Of a stretch of 64,000 nt of DNA, positions 11,320 to 22,983 are shown piece by piece. Numbering within the stretch: position 1 is the stretch's first letter; every line of letters starts with the position of its first letter. Position numbers and translations under genes: made by a program. The notes beneath the pieces are model-generated. The model searched no databases. It was given only the letters and a program-made list of their open reading frames with translations, and was not told the origin of the DNA. This stretch comes from Saururus chinensis (Eukaryota > Streptophyta > Magnoliopsida > Piperales > Saururaceae). The stretch is from contig CP141144.1 in assembly GCA_035235625.1 (NCBI GenBank), positions 30,935,014-30,999,013 on the forward strand. Reading direction: 5' to 3'.

Positions 11320-11880
11320 TGACATATTTGAAAAAAACCTCCTTACATTTATCCCAATCAATGTGAACGAATTGTAGTGTTTCACTAATTGCAAATCATA
11401 AGATAATTTTTTATTATTATCAAATCTTCAACAGACGTTGACAAACTGACAATGCACCTTTCCCATGAGAAAATGCTCTGATTTAAAATATAACAGCTAT
11501 TTGATTTTAAATTGAAAGATGCTCTATGGAGTATGGAGTCAGACTTTTTGCATAAACCAGATCTAGCACCAAGTGATAATATTCTACTAATATCATCAGG
11601 CTAACTTCATTGGTAAGTCTCTCATTTCAAGTTCAAAGGCTTATGCAGATTTTGCTCTCTGTATTTTCTCAAGTCTGCTTTTCATTTTTACAGTTCGTTG
11701 CTTTTCGCTTAGTGAATACTGTTTTTTTTCTCTATATGCTATTTAGCGTTTTGTTGTTGATGGATTATTCTCTCCAACGCAAAAGTCCACGTGAGAGAGA
11801 GAGACAGCATCTGAAGAGGTTTCAGGATTTCAAAAATAATTGCTGTTCTTCAATGAGAGTGGAAAGGAGGTAAGACTTTT

Positions 11881-12390
11881 GGCTTCTGAACAGCAATTAA
11901 AAGTAAGACGCGCACGGACTCATGTGCGCCACTATGACGCATGAGCCTGGAGGCCCCGGATATCACGAGTCCTCGAATTGAAATGGACTGTCTTGCATTA
12001 ATAGTGGGGGAAAGTGTAATTCAAACCGGCCGGCATTTGAGCAACTGCGTTGACAGATTGAGGTCTGGGTGTGTCATCCCAGTTTTATACTAAAATCGAC
12101 AACGGAGAAAAAAATACTCTATATATCACGTGCCACGACTTTTCTATTCAAAAGTTCGGACTTATTGGTTTTTTTCCTAAGTCTCAGCTACTGACAATAT
12201 TTTTAGCGGAAGGAAAATCTTAAGACTCTTAAGTGTATTTTTTCTAGTTTCCTCTTTCTTTCTCTTTTACACGATAAAATTGTTAACCATTTATGGGCTC
12301 AGGCCTATACGGTCCTCCTGTTCAGTTCAGGTAAGTGGCTATTAGGTCCAAAGAAAGAAGGGGCAGTCCGGCCATCCCCATGGAAACCAT
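11881..12390. other. Unassigned DNA between the tRNA cluster and a Copia LTR
   Basis: About 11,900-12,060 is GC-richer than its surroundings, with a short palindrome-like part (catgtgcgcc / gacgcatgagc). No frame, RNA or transposon terminus was recognised. Similarity to the upstream tRNA repeat unit ends near 11,880. Confidence 0.35.
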
Positions 12391-13245
12391 TGTGACACAT
12401 ACTCTATATCCCACCCATGTCTAATTGATATACGCATATATTAGGCATGTGGCTAGGTTGTGCATGTACAGATTATAGAGCCTTAATTTGAGGATGCGCT
12501 AGTTATGCGCTAGTGGTAAGACCCACATGGTTAGCCAAGGGTCAACCATGGCATGGGCATGGTCAGGTGTAAGGGTTGAGACCTCTGTGGGCATGGTGAG
12601 ACTGGGCCCCTAACTGTTGTAATTGACCCTCTAAGAGTCCAAGGAGAATAAGTAGGCCCATTTAACAAGAAGACCCGTTTAATAAGAGTTCAGTTAAGAG
12701 AAGGAAATTAAAAGTAATAGGGTTAGGGAGAGCACAAATCCTCTGTACTTCCCTTTCTTTCTCTCCTGTGTGCCCTCTCTTCTATGTCTCCTCTCTTGGC
12801 CGCCAGCCTACAAAGGGTTGGCGCCCCTCATATCTCCCTCTCTTTCTCGTGTGGTTTGTGCCTTAGGAAGCATGCCACAAGGAGAACAAAAAGGATCATC
12901 AAGGGAGGATTTCTAGGACTATACTCCAAGCCTTCTAGATATCTATGCTAGTGGATTAAGGAGCCATTACATAGATCTAAATAAGGTATTCCCCTTAATT
13001 TGTTTAATTGAATTGTGATTCATTTGTTGCAGTGTTATAGTGAAGGATTAAGGCGTGTAGTAGGGAATCAGACTTGAAGATTAGTACATCATCATTCCTT
13101 TGTTCAAACATTTGATTTGATGCTCTATGTGATGATATTTTGCTTATGAATTGCTTACTTCATATATGCATGGGTGGGATTATGGAAAGGAGGGCAATTT
13201 TCCCAATTTTCACCAACGCTTATAGGCTCTGACCACCACATAACA
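12391..13245 (+). repeat. Candidate 5' LTR of a Copia element
   Basis: The segment ends in ...ataaca directly before a primer-binding-site-like sequence at 13,247. It would start near tgtgacacat at 12,391, giving an LTR of about 855 bp with TG...CA ends. The right edge is supported by the primer site. The left edge is a guess because no second LTR of the same sequence is in the window. Confidence 0.4.
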
Positions 13246-13246
13246 G

Positions 13247-13264
13247 TGGTATTGGAGCAAGGTT
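13247..13264 (+). other. Primer-binding site (initiator-tRNA-Met type), decayed
   Basis: The sequence tggtattggagcaaggtt differs by a few bases from the usual Copia primer site TGGTATCAGAGC, which is complementary to the 3' end of initiator tRNA-Met. The leader after it resembles, block by block, the leader of the minus-strand element whose primer site is at 40,430-40,450. Confidence 0.6.
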
Positions 13265-13888
13265 CAAAGTGGTTGGTTGCTACAATTTGGTAAAGTCGTG
13301 ACCTTTCTTTCAACTTGGTGTTTTCCAGTTGATTTGGGAAAAAACCCAAATTACTTTCCCTCTTTAATTAATTCCATAGGAATTTTCTTGATTACATGAA
13401 ATAGATTTGATGATGTGCTTTGTGGCCATATTTGATTGCCGGAAAGTGAATTTTGGGTGTTGGATTTAAGCCCTATCCATTGTTATGGGTATTTTAATTA
13501 TTTTTATTTTGTGCACGCCTAATCAATTAATCCTAGTGATTATTCTTTCCAAATTTCTCATAGCTACATATTTTCTTTTCAAGGTTGCATGGTGCATGTA
13601 TTAATCATAATTCGATTGTTTATTTGATTAGAAAATTGAGTATAATTGACCTTAATTGTCCTAGGTGTATTTCAGTCAATTCACTTTTAAATTCTTTGTG
13701 GCTAATTTTTTTCAAAAAAGTTTACATAATTATTTGTGCTTGATTTGTTACTAGTATGATATATGTCTAATGTTAGACTTGATGTTCATGTGGGCAATTG
13801 ACCAAAATAGTCCTAAAACTAATTTGATAATTTTGTGAGATGATTTTGTTGGGTAGAAAATTTATTTCAACAATATTCATATACTTAT
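13265..13888 (+). other. Copia leader, left part (interrupted by a MULE)
   Basis: Non-coding leader of the Copia element whose gag remnant lies at 20.84 kb. It is interrupted at 13,888 by the MULE and resumes at 20,546. Phrases such as 'ccaaaatagtccta' are shared in style with the leader of the related minus-strand element. Confidence 0.55.
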
Positions 13889-14330
13889 GGGAAATTTATA
13901 TAAATAATATTAAAAGATTATTTACCAAAATAATGGAGAGAGAAAAATAATTTCCAAAATTATGTTCATTTTGGCCATGTAGGCATCAGCCAAGAGCTGG
14001 TGCCTGTGTGGAGTTTTATTATAATTTTTTTATGATTTTGTCCTTAAGAAGGATGAAATCAATTTTTAAGTTGATTTTGTCCTTCACAAGGACGAAATTG
14101 CTCTTTAGGGCAATTTCATCCTTGTGAAGGATAAAATCACCTAACTTGGTATGTTTTTCCGTTTTCGGTTAAAGTGGGTAGGGTTTAAGTTGATTTTGTC
14201 CTTTGCAAGGACAAAATCTACATTTTGTGTAGATTTGGTCTTTCTACTTAAAAAGTTGATTTTGTCCTTGCAAAGAATGAAATCACCTCACTTGGCTCTT
14301 TTCTGCTGAAATTGGAGTTCATTCTAATTT
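13889..14330. repeat. MULE left terminal inverted repeat
   Basis: Inverted counterpart of 20,105-20,536. Shared blocks include taccaaaataatggagag followed by aaaataatt, then ggccatgtag, then several gatgaaatc / gattttgtcc palindromic units at intervals of about 40-60 bases. Confidence 0.85.
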
Positions 14331-14559
14331 CATTCATTGCAAATAATGAATTCAAATTAAATTTTGTTTTTTAAGAATCATTGAACCTAGAAGCAACCCC
14401 CACCACTGTATAACTTCACATATAACACATTAATATCCACACAAGAAACATATAAATCACATGAATATCCATACATAGAGTGATTAGCAAGACTATAAAA
14501 TATATAAATTAGATATCAAAATATTTGGTTTACAAAGTAAGCATATAACAACTATAAGT

Positions 14560-17500
14560 TGCTCTAACTCTCCTACCCCTATGACCTCGGCCTCGGCCTC
14601 GACCCTGACACCGATGGTGCTCTACTCGCTCCTCCTCCTCTTGATCATCCTAGTCCACATAAGTCATAGATGGCTCACCCAAACACTCCTCTAAAGATAA
14701 TGGGATAAGATCTGCCCATTGTATTCTAGTATATACTATTGGATCAATTGGTATATCAAATGGCTAGGGGTGGAGAGCAACTAGAGATGATGAACGTGGA
14801 CAATAATGTGAAGCTGAAGCTTGCAAAAACAAAGGAGGAGAGCTATGTACTGCAAAAGAAGATGGAATATCCATGAATGGAGCATGCCTTGACAATGTTT
14901 GGGCTGCCTCGTTGGTGGGATAATGTTCTAGGACATCTGTAATAACCGACTGCAGTAGTGGAAGCTACAAAGGACATCATGATGGTGCCTAATGATTGAC
15001 TAACATAATACTAATAAGATCTTACCTAAAGTATAGGTGTTAATTGTTTCAGTCAAATGCGTATATGTCCATCGTACTAAACCAAGCTAGAAAAATTTAA
15101 ATAAAAGTCATATAAATAATAAATAAAAAATATTTTGATATAATTAATTAAGAGGGAAGAGAGAGAGGAGAGGGGAGGGAAGAGAGAGAGAGGAGGGGGG
15201 ACATGAATTTTATTTTAAAAAAAGAGTATTAGTGACGTATACATGTATAGGTCGTTAATAGTGCATAGTATTAGCAACGTGTATATATATATATATATAT
15301 ATATACATCGCTAATACAATATTGTATTAGTGACATATAAATTATACTTCGTTGATATATGTAGTAACAACGATGTTGAATAATAGCATCACTAATTATA
15401 TTTTCACCCACTTTAAAATCCCACCCCGGTCCCCCCCACTGCCTCAGGTGCCTCCTCCCCCCTCATCCCTCCTCCCTTGCTCCGGACCACTTCCCCTGCT
15501 CCGCCGGAGAGTGGAGGGCCGGAGTAGGGGAGAGGAGGGCTGGAGGACGACACCGTTGTCCCTCCCCCTACTCTAGTCCCCCCCAGTGGGCGGAGCCGAG
15601 GATAGGAGGGACCGGGAGGGGGGTGGGGGCCAAGAGGATGGCGCAGGGGGTGCTGGAGGACGGCGGCTTACAACTGCCATCCTCACGGTCCCTCCCCCCT
15701 TGCGCCCCCTCTCTTCCCCCTCCCCCTTGCTCAGGACCCCTGCTCCCCCTCTCTTCCCCCCACTCCCCCTTGCTCCGGAACCTCCTCTCCCTTCCTCGTG
15801 GGCCTGGTGGCCCACCTGGGATTCATTTTTTAAAAAACTTTATCTTTAGCGACACATCTATATGCATCGCTATTTGTTTTTAATATTTTCAAATGAAGTA
15901 GTGACGCTTTAAAAGCGTGGTTATTACATTTAATTGTTTTAATATTATAATATTAGCGACGCTTTGAAATTTATTTAAAAACTTTAATCCATTAGCATCG
16001 CTAATAATTTATCATTAGCAACACTTATTTTTAAGTGTTGCTACAGATAAATCATTAGCGATGCTTTTATATACATCGCTAATAGAATAACCATTTGAAA
16101 AAAAATTAAAAATAACTTATTAACAATATATACAGAAGCGTCACTAAAAAAAGCAGTTATTAGTGACGTATATATACGTCGCTAATAATCAAGTATTAGC
16201 GACACACATTTATGCGTCGCTAATAATCATTTATTAGCGACGCTTTTGTATACGTCGCTAATGGGTCATATTAGCGACGTTTTTTGTTGTACATTGCAAA
16301 TATACAATAGTGACGACACTTTTTTCAACGTTAATTATGCGTTGCTAATAATCATTAGTGACGTTTAGTGGACTATTAGCAACACATAAATGCATTGCTA
16401 ATAGTCCTTTTCGTTGTAGTGTCCCTTAAGGTAAATAAATATTTGTATTTCCCTCCTCCATCTCTCAATGAGAATTGCAGGAGATGGCCTATCAAGTCGA
16501 ACGTACTGTGAATTGATGAAGTGTCCAAATCCAACTCGCTCATTATATGGTGTAATACGCTCATCTGTAAGCCACTATAGTAGGTATCTGAAATGCTCGG
16601 TACACTCAAGGCATCGGTGGTCCTAAAATAAGTTAAAATATTATAACCCAATGTAACATATAGACATAAAAATTAAATTAAATACATGAACAATTGGAAT
16701 TCCTCTCCTCGCCAAATAGAAGCAGAACTATGCTACTCCTATTGCACAAGTATTGACTCATCAATGGGGTCTGGCCCATAAAAAGGCTCCATATGATCCT
16801 TAAGATCTACAAGGAAATAAGAATTTGAGGAACATATAGTCATATCTAAAATGGACAATAAACAAAAAGTCCACACTCTAATTATATGTTTACCAATCAA
16901 CAAGAAGGTTAGTGCATCTTTTACTATTATGCCTAGATTGTTTGCAGCTCCCACAGTTATAACTTGCTCTACCATCTCTCTCCATTGTCACATGGTCCAT
17001 TGTATTCCTAATATGGATATATTGTAGGCAACTGGGTTGTCTTGTTACCTTTGGAGGTAATAACACATAAGGAACATCTCTTTCCCAAAACTTTATACCA
17101 CGAGGAGAGTAGAATTGTGCGGAGTACACATTTTTATATGCAATCGATGTGTAACATACTCCTACCTGTATGGACTATTGCTGCATTCCCCACACGACAA
17201 GAAGATGATAGCAAGGATACTGGTAGACTTGAGGGTGATTACACGTACAAGTTTGATGAACCGGATTAACCACAAGCTTCCTTCCACACATGGTCATCAC
17301 TTCGTAATCAGTGTGGTTGATCCTGTGAACTATATATTTCCCAATTTTATTTATTTGTTCCCTTATTATCCCTTCCACTCTGGGAGTGTATAGGGTGACC
17401 ATGGAATCCGAAGTGTAAGATTGTTCCACAAAGAATTTTACTACCCGATAAAAATAGCTGACAATAAGGCCTGCATGGGCAATCCTCATGCCCCCTTTAT

Positions 17501-18480
17501 GATACTATTTAAACTTTCTTCTATATTTGTAGCCATCATGTCAATCTTCTAAAACTATCTTGAGCAAGAGACCACTATTTAGAGTGTAATCCTTCTTCTG
17601 AGAGGAGTAGTTTTGCCCTTTACTTTCTTGACCAATCAAGTCCTTTTTTTTGCATCAAATTGTTCTACAATCAGTAAGCATGCAGCTACCCCAATCAAGT
17701 CCATCAATGTATCTTTCTTAAACTCCTTAAAAGTTGCCTTTATGTGATGGATGCAATATCAATGGTAGAAGAATGGCAGGTGAAAAATCTCAGGCATGAC
17801 CTTTTGAAGTCCCTTATGGTGCTTTGAGATGATTGCAGCATTCCTCATATCCATAAGTATATTCTTCCTCAATTGACTAAATAATCATTTCCAATTTGTA
17901 TAACCTTCCTTTGATACTATCCTGAAGGATAGAGGAAATAACCCATTGTTCCCATTTGTAGCTGTTGTAGCCATATGAGCTTCAGGGTACCTGTCATACA
18001 AGTGAGTGACATTGACACCAATCACTAGGATGCAATGCCTAAACCCAAATATAGATGACCCAAATGCCCAAAACATCCATGTTAATCTCTGACACGGGCC
18101 ACCATCCACTAGATCAAACTCCAACTTATAGTAGGTATCGGGATTCGCATCTTGTACTGCCTTGAGGTACATTGGCAACAATTTATATGATTCAACTCAA
18201 TCCCAATAAATAGCTTTTATGACCAAATTCCTTGTCATAGTACAACAACTCATCATCATCCACATTCATGTCATTTGTGGCAATTGCATTGTCTACCGCA
18301 TCATCCCCCCGCCATCAACCATTTGTTGAGAACTTTCCTTGCCTTTGACACCTTCTTCGTTCATACCATACTCCTCTTCACTAGTTTCACCAATATTATG
18401 TTCACCTTCATTGGCCTCATTTATATCAATGTCGTCATCATGGACATGAGCACCCCTACACATAAATAGCACACATATAT
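14560..18480 (-). pseudogene. mudrA-type transposase fused to a plant mobile domain, broken
   Basis: Read on the minus strand, the order is as follows. An acidic N-terminal stretch lies at about 18,190-18,480. A MULE transposase core follows at 17,885-18,181, containing 'CILVIGVN' and 'YPEAHMATT'. At about 17,720-17,840 comes a 'HHKGLQKVMPE' block, like the late part of MULE DDE domains. A SWIM zinc finger lies at 17,175-17,489 (CTC, then C and H in 'YPCYHLL'). A CCHC-like knuckle is near 16,913-16,960 (CGSC...H...C). A PMD-like exon with 'VGFGHFI' and 'LIERWRE' lies at about 16,430-16,640, and a Gly/Arg-rich tail at about 14,560-14,660. MULE transposases cut and paste their element, and PMD fusions are known in this group. 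Frameshifts, stops and a CACTA insertion between the PMD exon and the tail make it inactive. Confidence 0.85.
15130..16421. mobile_element. CACTA-type element, right end retained, left truncated
   Basis: The right edge ends cgttgtagtg (16,421), the inverse of the CACTACAAC terminus seen complete at 62,134. Inside are dozens of 'attagcgacgc' / 'gcgtcgctaat' units in both orientations, the subterminal repeats of this family, plus a short GA tract at 15,150-15,200, a TA microsatellite (about 15,284-15,305) and a GC-rich stretch (15,420-15,820). No CACTA left terminus was found, so the left end is probably deleted. It interrupts the mudrA-PMD pseudogene and is therefore younger. Confidence 0.75.
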
Positions 18481-20104
18481 TGAATTTCTTATTACCTAAA
18501 CACTTGCTTAAAAACTAAAATTGTTAGATTCGTTTATAAATATATATTTCACCTTGGATTGGATGATCCAACATTAGTATGTCCAACACCTATGTAGGGG
18601 TAATGAATGCCTATTAAACTTTGAGTTCCAAACCATCCGTTGCTGTGTGACATTCCAATGCTAAATGTCTCATGTACATGCGATGTGTACCTTACACATT
18701 ACACACAAACTTCATAATTCAATGTCCTAATTTTCATCGACAATTATAAGATTCACACAGGATTCCATTATAAGAAACCTTACCTCTAATTAGGTCCACT
18801 TCCATCATCAATAGGTGCAGATGACCTATGACATTCATTTAATGCTACTGTCATGGACAAATTTTTGTTTGCATTATCATCCAAGGGCATTTATATGTGC
18901 CTTCCACTACTCACATTTCTTTGAGAGCTCCTGTGTAAACTCTTACTTACACCCTTCACTAGGCACTCAAGCTGCTTTTATGAGAAATAGCTTGAATTTA
19001 AGTACGTGAGATGAATGGTGAAACATTTATCTAAATGAAGCCTCGTCATCTACACGTAGTAGTCCTAATCTCAATCCAAATATCAAAAGGTGCTGATTTA
19101 TAATAATTTTCCATCTCCTTCGATCCTACCCAACTTTGCTAGCTACTTGCATCTCAAGTTCATATTAAGTAAAAGGTTTTTTATGAGTAATCCCTCTGTT
19201 ACCCTTCATGGTAAAGTATAAAATTAACCATTTCTCCTGCCATATCTATTCACTTCATTTATAACCAATAAATAATTGAAACATTACATTAATTACTTAC
19301 TTAATGAAATATGAGATTAATCTATTACACAAACTTAACCAAGCAATTCCACTTAAACAACAAAAATCGAACAAATTTTTTTCATCAAAATATGCACCTC
19401 CTAATGTAAAGTCATCATTGCACAATTCCATAGAACAATTCCATAGCACAATTCTACTCCCTTAACATGTGAACTTAAAAAAAAAACAAGAAAACAAAAT
19501 CACACACCATAGCACAATTCCAATAGAACGTCATGAACCCCATAATCAAAATACGATTGAATGAAAAATAGTACTAATGAAGATTCAATTACCCTTAAGA
19601 CTACACAGAAAATATAGCGTGGAAAAATATAGCTTCATACAATTTCAATTCATCCACATCCACCATGAAATCAGAATACATCAATATTCATAAACTGTTC
19701 AAGCAACAAATTGAACAACTTCAAACCCATTAGAAAAATAGGAAAAGAACAAACAAAAAAAGTCCAAGGATGAACAAACAACACAGGAGGAAATGGGGCA
19801 AACTTGAAGGAGGCTACTGGCATATTTTTGTTATTGTTGATGGCCTTCATGGGCCTTATCTTCTCAACCCATTGTTACCGATTGATGGTTTCCATCGATG
19901 GCTAGGCTTGGGACTCGGGATGGGAGAAGGGTGACCAGAGCTTCTGCCCATAAACCATGGCAGACGGCAGATCTGGGTAAGGCTTGGTGGTGGACTGCAG
20001 ATCTAGGTGAGGCTTGGTGGCTAAGCTTGTCGATAGACAGTGGAATTGGACATCGAAATAAACGTTTGCACTTGGTGGAAAAATTGAAGAACGATCGGGG
20101 GGGT
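18481..20104. other. Non-coding 3' interior of the MULE
   Basis: AT-rich DNA between the 5' end of the transposase pseudogene (which reads leftwards) and the right inverted repeat. It probably holds the mudrA upstream region and possibly a lost first exon. A GC-richer piece at 19,860-20,100 has short frames on both strands but no recognisable domain. Confidence 0.5.
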
Positions 20105-20536
20105 TGGCGAGCGAGTAAGTAGTGAACGAATTTCATCCTTTTGAAGGACAAAATTAGCTTTTAAGTTGATTTTATCCTTGCAAAGAACAAAATAGGGTTT
20201 GAGTTTATTTCATCTTTGCAAAAGACAAAATCCACTTAAACCAAGCCCACTTCAACCGAAAAGCCAAAAAAAACCCCAAGTTAGGTGATTTTGTCCTTCA
20301 CAAAGATGAAATTGCCTAAAGAGCATTTTGTCCTTGTGAAGGATAAATTCAACTTAACCAATGATTTCATCCTTCTTAACGATGAAATATTGATTTTTTT
20401 TTCAAAAAAAGCTATGCATGCACTAGAGCATGGCTGACGACTGACTACATGGCCAAGATGAACATTTTCAGTTTGGGAATTATTTTCCTCTCCATTATTT
20501 TGGTAAAAAAATGATTATTATTTATATAATTTTCCC
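20105..20536. repeat. MULE right terminal inverted repeat
   Basis: Inverted partner of 13,889-14,330, ending ttttccc at 20,536 next to the duplicated 9-mer. It carries the same palindromic gatgaaatc / gattttgtcc minirepeats. Confidence 0.85.
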
Positions 20537-20839
20537 TATACTTATTCATGCTTGTATGAACGATCATTGCTTGCTAATTTTAATTGCATGCTAAGAGTGC
20601 TTGCAGTTAGCAATTGCATGATAGTATGAGGGTATTTTGGTAATTTCAAATAGGAAAGTGTTTTAGGACCATTTTTGTGTCATCATTATCTCCTATTTAG
20701 AAAAAATAAAATACACTTAATTGTTGGGTGCATGTTGAGTTAGTGATATCTATATTATTCCATTGAGTAGCAAGTGTTATATATTGCATGTAATTTATGT
20801 ACTTGTTAATTGCTTTGTTTTTCAATCTAAATTACACAC

Positions 20840-21300
20840 CATGGACACCAAAGTGATTACATTTGAACTTGGATAGACTGAGAAACTGATTTTTGATAAC
20901 TATTTAGTATGTAAGAGCAGGTCATGAAACCTCTTCCTAGGAATTGCACTACATCACCAAAGAAAACATTTGAGAAGCTGAAGGAAGTGGATACTAAGGC
21001 TAGTTCTACTATTCTTACATTCTTTGAGTGCAAGGTTGAGAGGCTCTTTGAGAAACATAAAACTACCAAAGAGATATTGGAGGTAGTGTTTGTGATGTAT
21101 GTGGTGCAGACTAAAACTTATAAAAGGGTGCTTCACATTGAGTATCATAATTCTTAAATGAAGGAGGAAGATGATGTGAATGAGCACCTTATGTCCATTA
21201 TTGTTGATGACTTGAGACCTTGGATGATGCCATTAGTAAATTGTTTAGTTTATTTATTTTTCATTGCGATGATGGAATGTACTCATGAAACTGATTTTAT
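20840..21300 (+). pseudogene. Copia gag remnant (N-terminal half)
   Basis: The sequence starts with an ATG at about 20,840 that leads into a decayed 'TEKL..DNYLV' block, the usual start of Copia capsid proteins. Next come 'FEKLKEVDTKASSTILTF' and 'VERLFEKHKTTKEI', then 'KEEDDVNEHL'. These are typical of the UBN2-type gag domain that binds and packages element RNA. In-frame stops (after LG and after HNS) and frame changes break it. The same gag occurs inverted at 39,190-39,540, so the two Copia elements are one family. The rest of gag-pol is missing here, and a zinc-knuckle remnant at 25,070 may be its continuation beyond younger insertions. Confidence 0.75.
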
Positions 21301-21717
21301 TGTGAGATATGTAATGGACATGTTATGTGTGTTTGATGGTTTTATTTATTTTCATGTCTTTAAGTGATGATTATATCTAGATTTAGCTTTAATGAGTTTT
21401 TTATTAATTATTGCTTTAACTTTTTGTTTATTTATGTGAAATCGGGGTTAAGTGGTTAATGAAAATCAAAGTGCTTATATGTATAATTGATTGGACAGTG
21501 CTATGCAAATCAATTGGATTTCAAGTATGCAAAGATAAGTATAGGGTTATGCAAGTGTTTTCAAGCTCAATTCCAAATAAATGAGTTTAAGTTAATTGAG
21601 TCTATATTAAGTCTTTGCAGTGTTAAGGTATTTTGTATAATTTGAAAGTCAATGCACTATGCCAAGTGTTGTAAATTTATTTTGATTTTCAAATATATAG
21701 TGTTTTGACTAGAAATA
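21301..21717 (+). other. Remnant of a Copia 3' internal region
   Basis: Non-coding and AT-rich. It parallels the sequence next to the minus-strand polypurine tract at 27.2-27.45 kb (shared phrases such as 'tcaatgcacta' and 'tagtgtttt'), which marks it as the 3' internal end of the second LTR family. Confidence 0.5.
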
Positions 21718-22982
21718 GACAAAGGGTGAGATTGTAAGTTGTATGTCAGTATTATTGGCTGACTTCTTTGTTAAAATTCTTTCAAGAAACCTTATGTATG
21801 TATTGACCCTTAAAATTTGATTGAGGTTGTTATAGTCAACTCATATTAGGAATCGATAAACTTGAAAAATAGCAGCAAACATGTTCTTATGGATCAAGAT
21901 AGAAGACTAAAGAATGTTAAAGGTGTTTAAACCTTACAAATCACATGTAGATACATAAATTACTTAGAGAAGTTTTAAAAGTGATTTCAGAATATTTTAG
22001 GATAAAAATAGAAAAATAGTAAATTGGTAGGCAAAAAGATTGATCACTACAAAACAAGTGAAACTGAATCATCGATTGCACCTTGATTCAGCCCAGTGCA
22101 AAACAAAGCCAAGAATTATCGATCAATAGCTCTCGTAAATTGATCAATTGCTTGAAGAATCATGCACATAACAAACAATGAATGATCAATCACTATTTAG
22201 AATGATCATTTGCTTCAAGGATAGGCTACCCTAAATAAGACATTCCGATTTCAATTTCATGTCTTATTCAAGTACAACTCCTAAACCGACTTAAGGAGAT
22301 ATATAATGTTATGAAATCATGAAATTTCAGAGAAGAAAACCTACATGAGTTTAGAGATTACTGGTTTACACATTTGCTTATTGCTTTCCAAAGGAAAATT
22401 CACATGAATCTTTAAGTTGGAGAATTATGTTAAATTGAAGAAGACAATCCACAACCAAAGGTGTTAAAACATAGAGTTTTCAAAGGTATCACAACATATC
22501 TTCAGTGAGAGATTGAAGATACCACAAGGCCAAAGTAAATACAATAAGATGTTCTCATTGAAGACTAGAATGAGATAGAGACAAGGCAAAGAGGAGAATG
22601 TTTCAAGTGCTTGAGGGAGAAGACTTAAAGGTTAGCAAGAATGATCTAAACAAAAGGATCTTGTGCTATAGTCTAAACAAGTTGGTGGTTTGCTTGTGTT
22701 AATGTAAAGTCTTGGTTTCTAATGCATTAATTTGCTTCCTTTGGAATTATCGTGGTTTTTTACCCATTTTAGGGTTTTCTACTTAAATTGTTGAGTTCAT
22801 ATGTGGATTGAACGGTGATGATTAATATATAGTGAGTGAGATTTGAGAGAATATTAGTTTAATTCTGCTACATATAAAAATTTTGTGCAAAGGGGCTAGA
22901 ACTCGTAGTCTTTATCGTTGTTGATAATCAGACTAGGGCCAATCTACTGATTTACTAGGTAATTAGATGGATAATAAACTCA
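21718..22982 (+). repeat. Polypurine tract and 3' LTR, copy A of a Copia LTR family
   Basis: A purine-rich gacaaagggtgagattg motif is followed by TGTAAG..., the LTR start, at about 21,733. The end ...ataaactca is at 22,982, giving about 1,250 bp. It aligns with copy B (25,220-25,913, internally deleted) and inverted copy C (25,914-27,187). Shared blocks include 'acatgttcttatggatcaag', 'gcaaaacaaag' and 'tcgtagtcttta'. It also carries ATCGAT-rich repeats at about 22,060-22,220. Confidence 0.7.
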
Positions 22983-22983
22983 T

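Larger units (their letters stand above)
6560..11880. repeat. Tandem duplication of a 2.5-2.9 kb unit carrying two tRNA-Pro genes
   Basis: Two units can be aligned by eye over long stretches. For example, 7,140-7,330 matches 10,110-10,310, including the shared block ttggagttttgcacattg; 7,770-7,850 matches 10,770-10,850; and 8,760-8,990 matches 11,570-11,810. Each unit has a TGG-type tRNA-Pro copy on its left and an AGG-type copy on its right: 6,763 and 8,333 in unit 1, 9,269 and 11,248 in unit 2. In unit 1 both are decayed; in unit 2 both are intact. A third, older partial copy lies at about 6,160-6,420. Length differences come from small indels. Confidence 0.8.
13889..20536. mobile_element. 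6.65-kb Mutator-like element with 9-bp target duplication
   Basis: The left terminus gggaaatttatataaataat (13,889) and the right terminus, read inverted from 20,536, agree. The flanking 9-mers tatacttat (13,880-13,888 and 20,537-20,545) are identical, which fixes both ends exactly. Long inverted repeats of about 430 bp at each end carry palindromic minirepeats of the form ttttgtcctt...aaggacaaaat. The interior holds a minus-strand mudrA-type transposase pseudogene with a plant mobile domain, split by a CACTA fragment. The element sits in the leader of a plus-strand Copia element, so it is younger than that element. Confidence 0.93.

Noticed and set aside
15352-15883. Pro/Ser-rich and Gly/Arg-rich frames on both strands
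   Set aside because: They lie in a low-complexity GC-rich stretch of the CACTA element and overlap in three frames, so they are not genes.
16140-16420. Regularly recurring 'attagcgacgc' units as a possible CRISPR array
   Set aside because: The units alternate in orientation, spacing is irregular, and they end at a CACTA terminus in a plant genome. They are transposon subterminal repeats.
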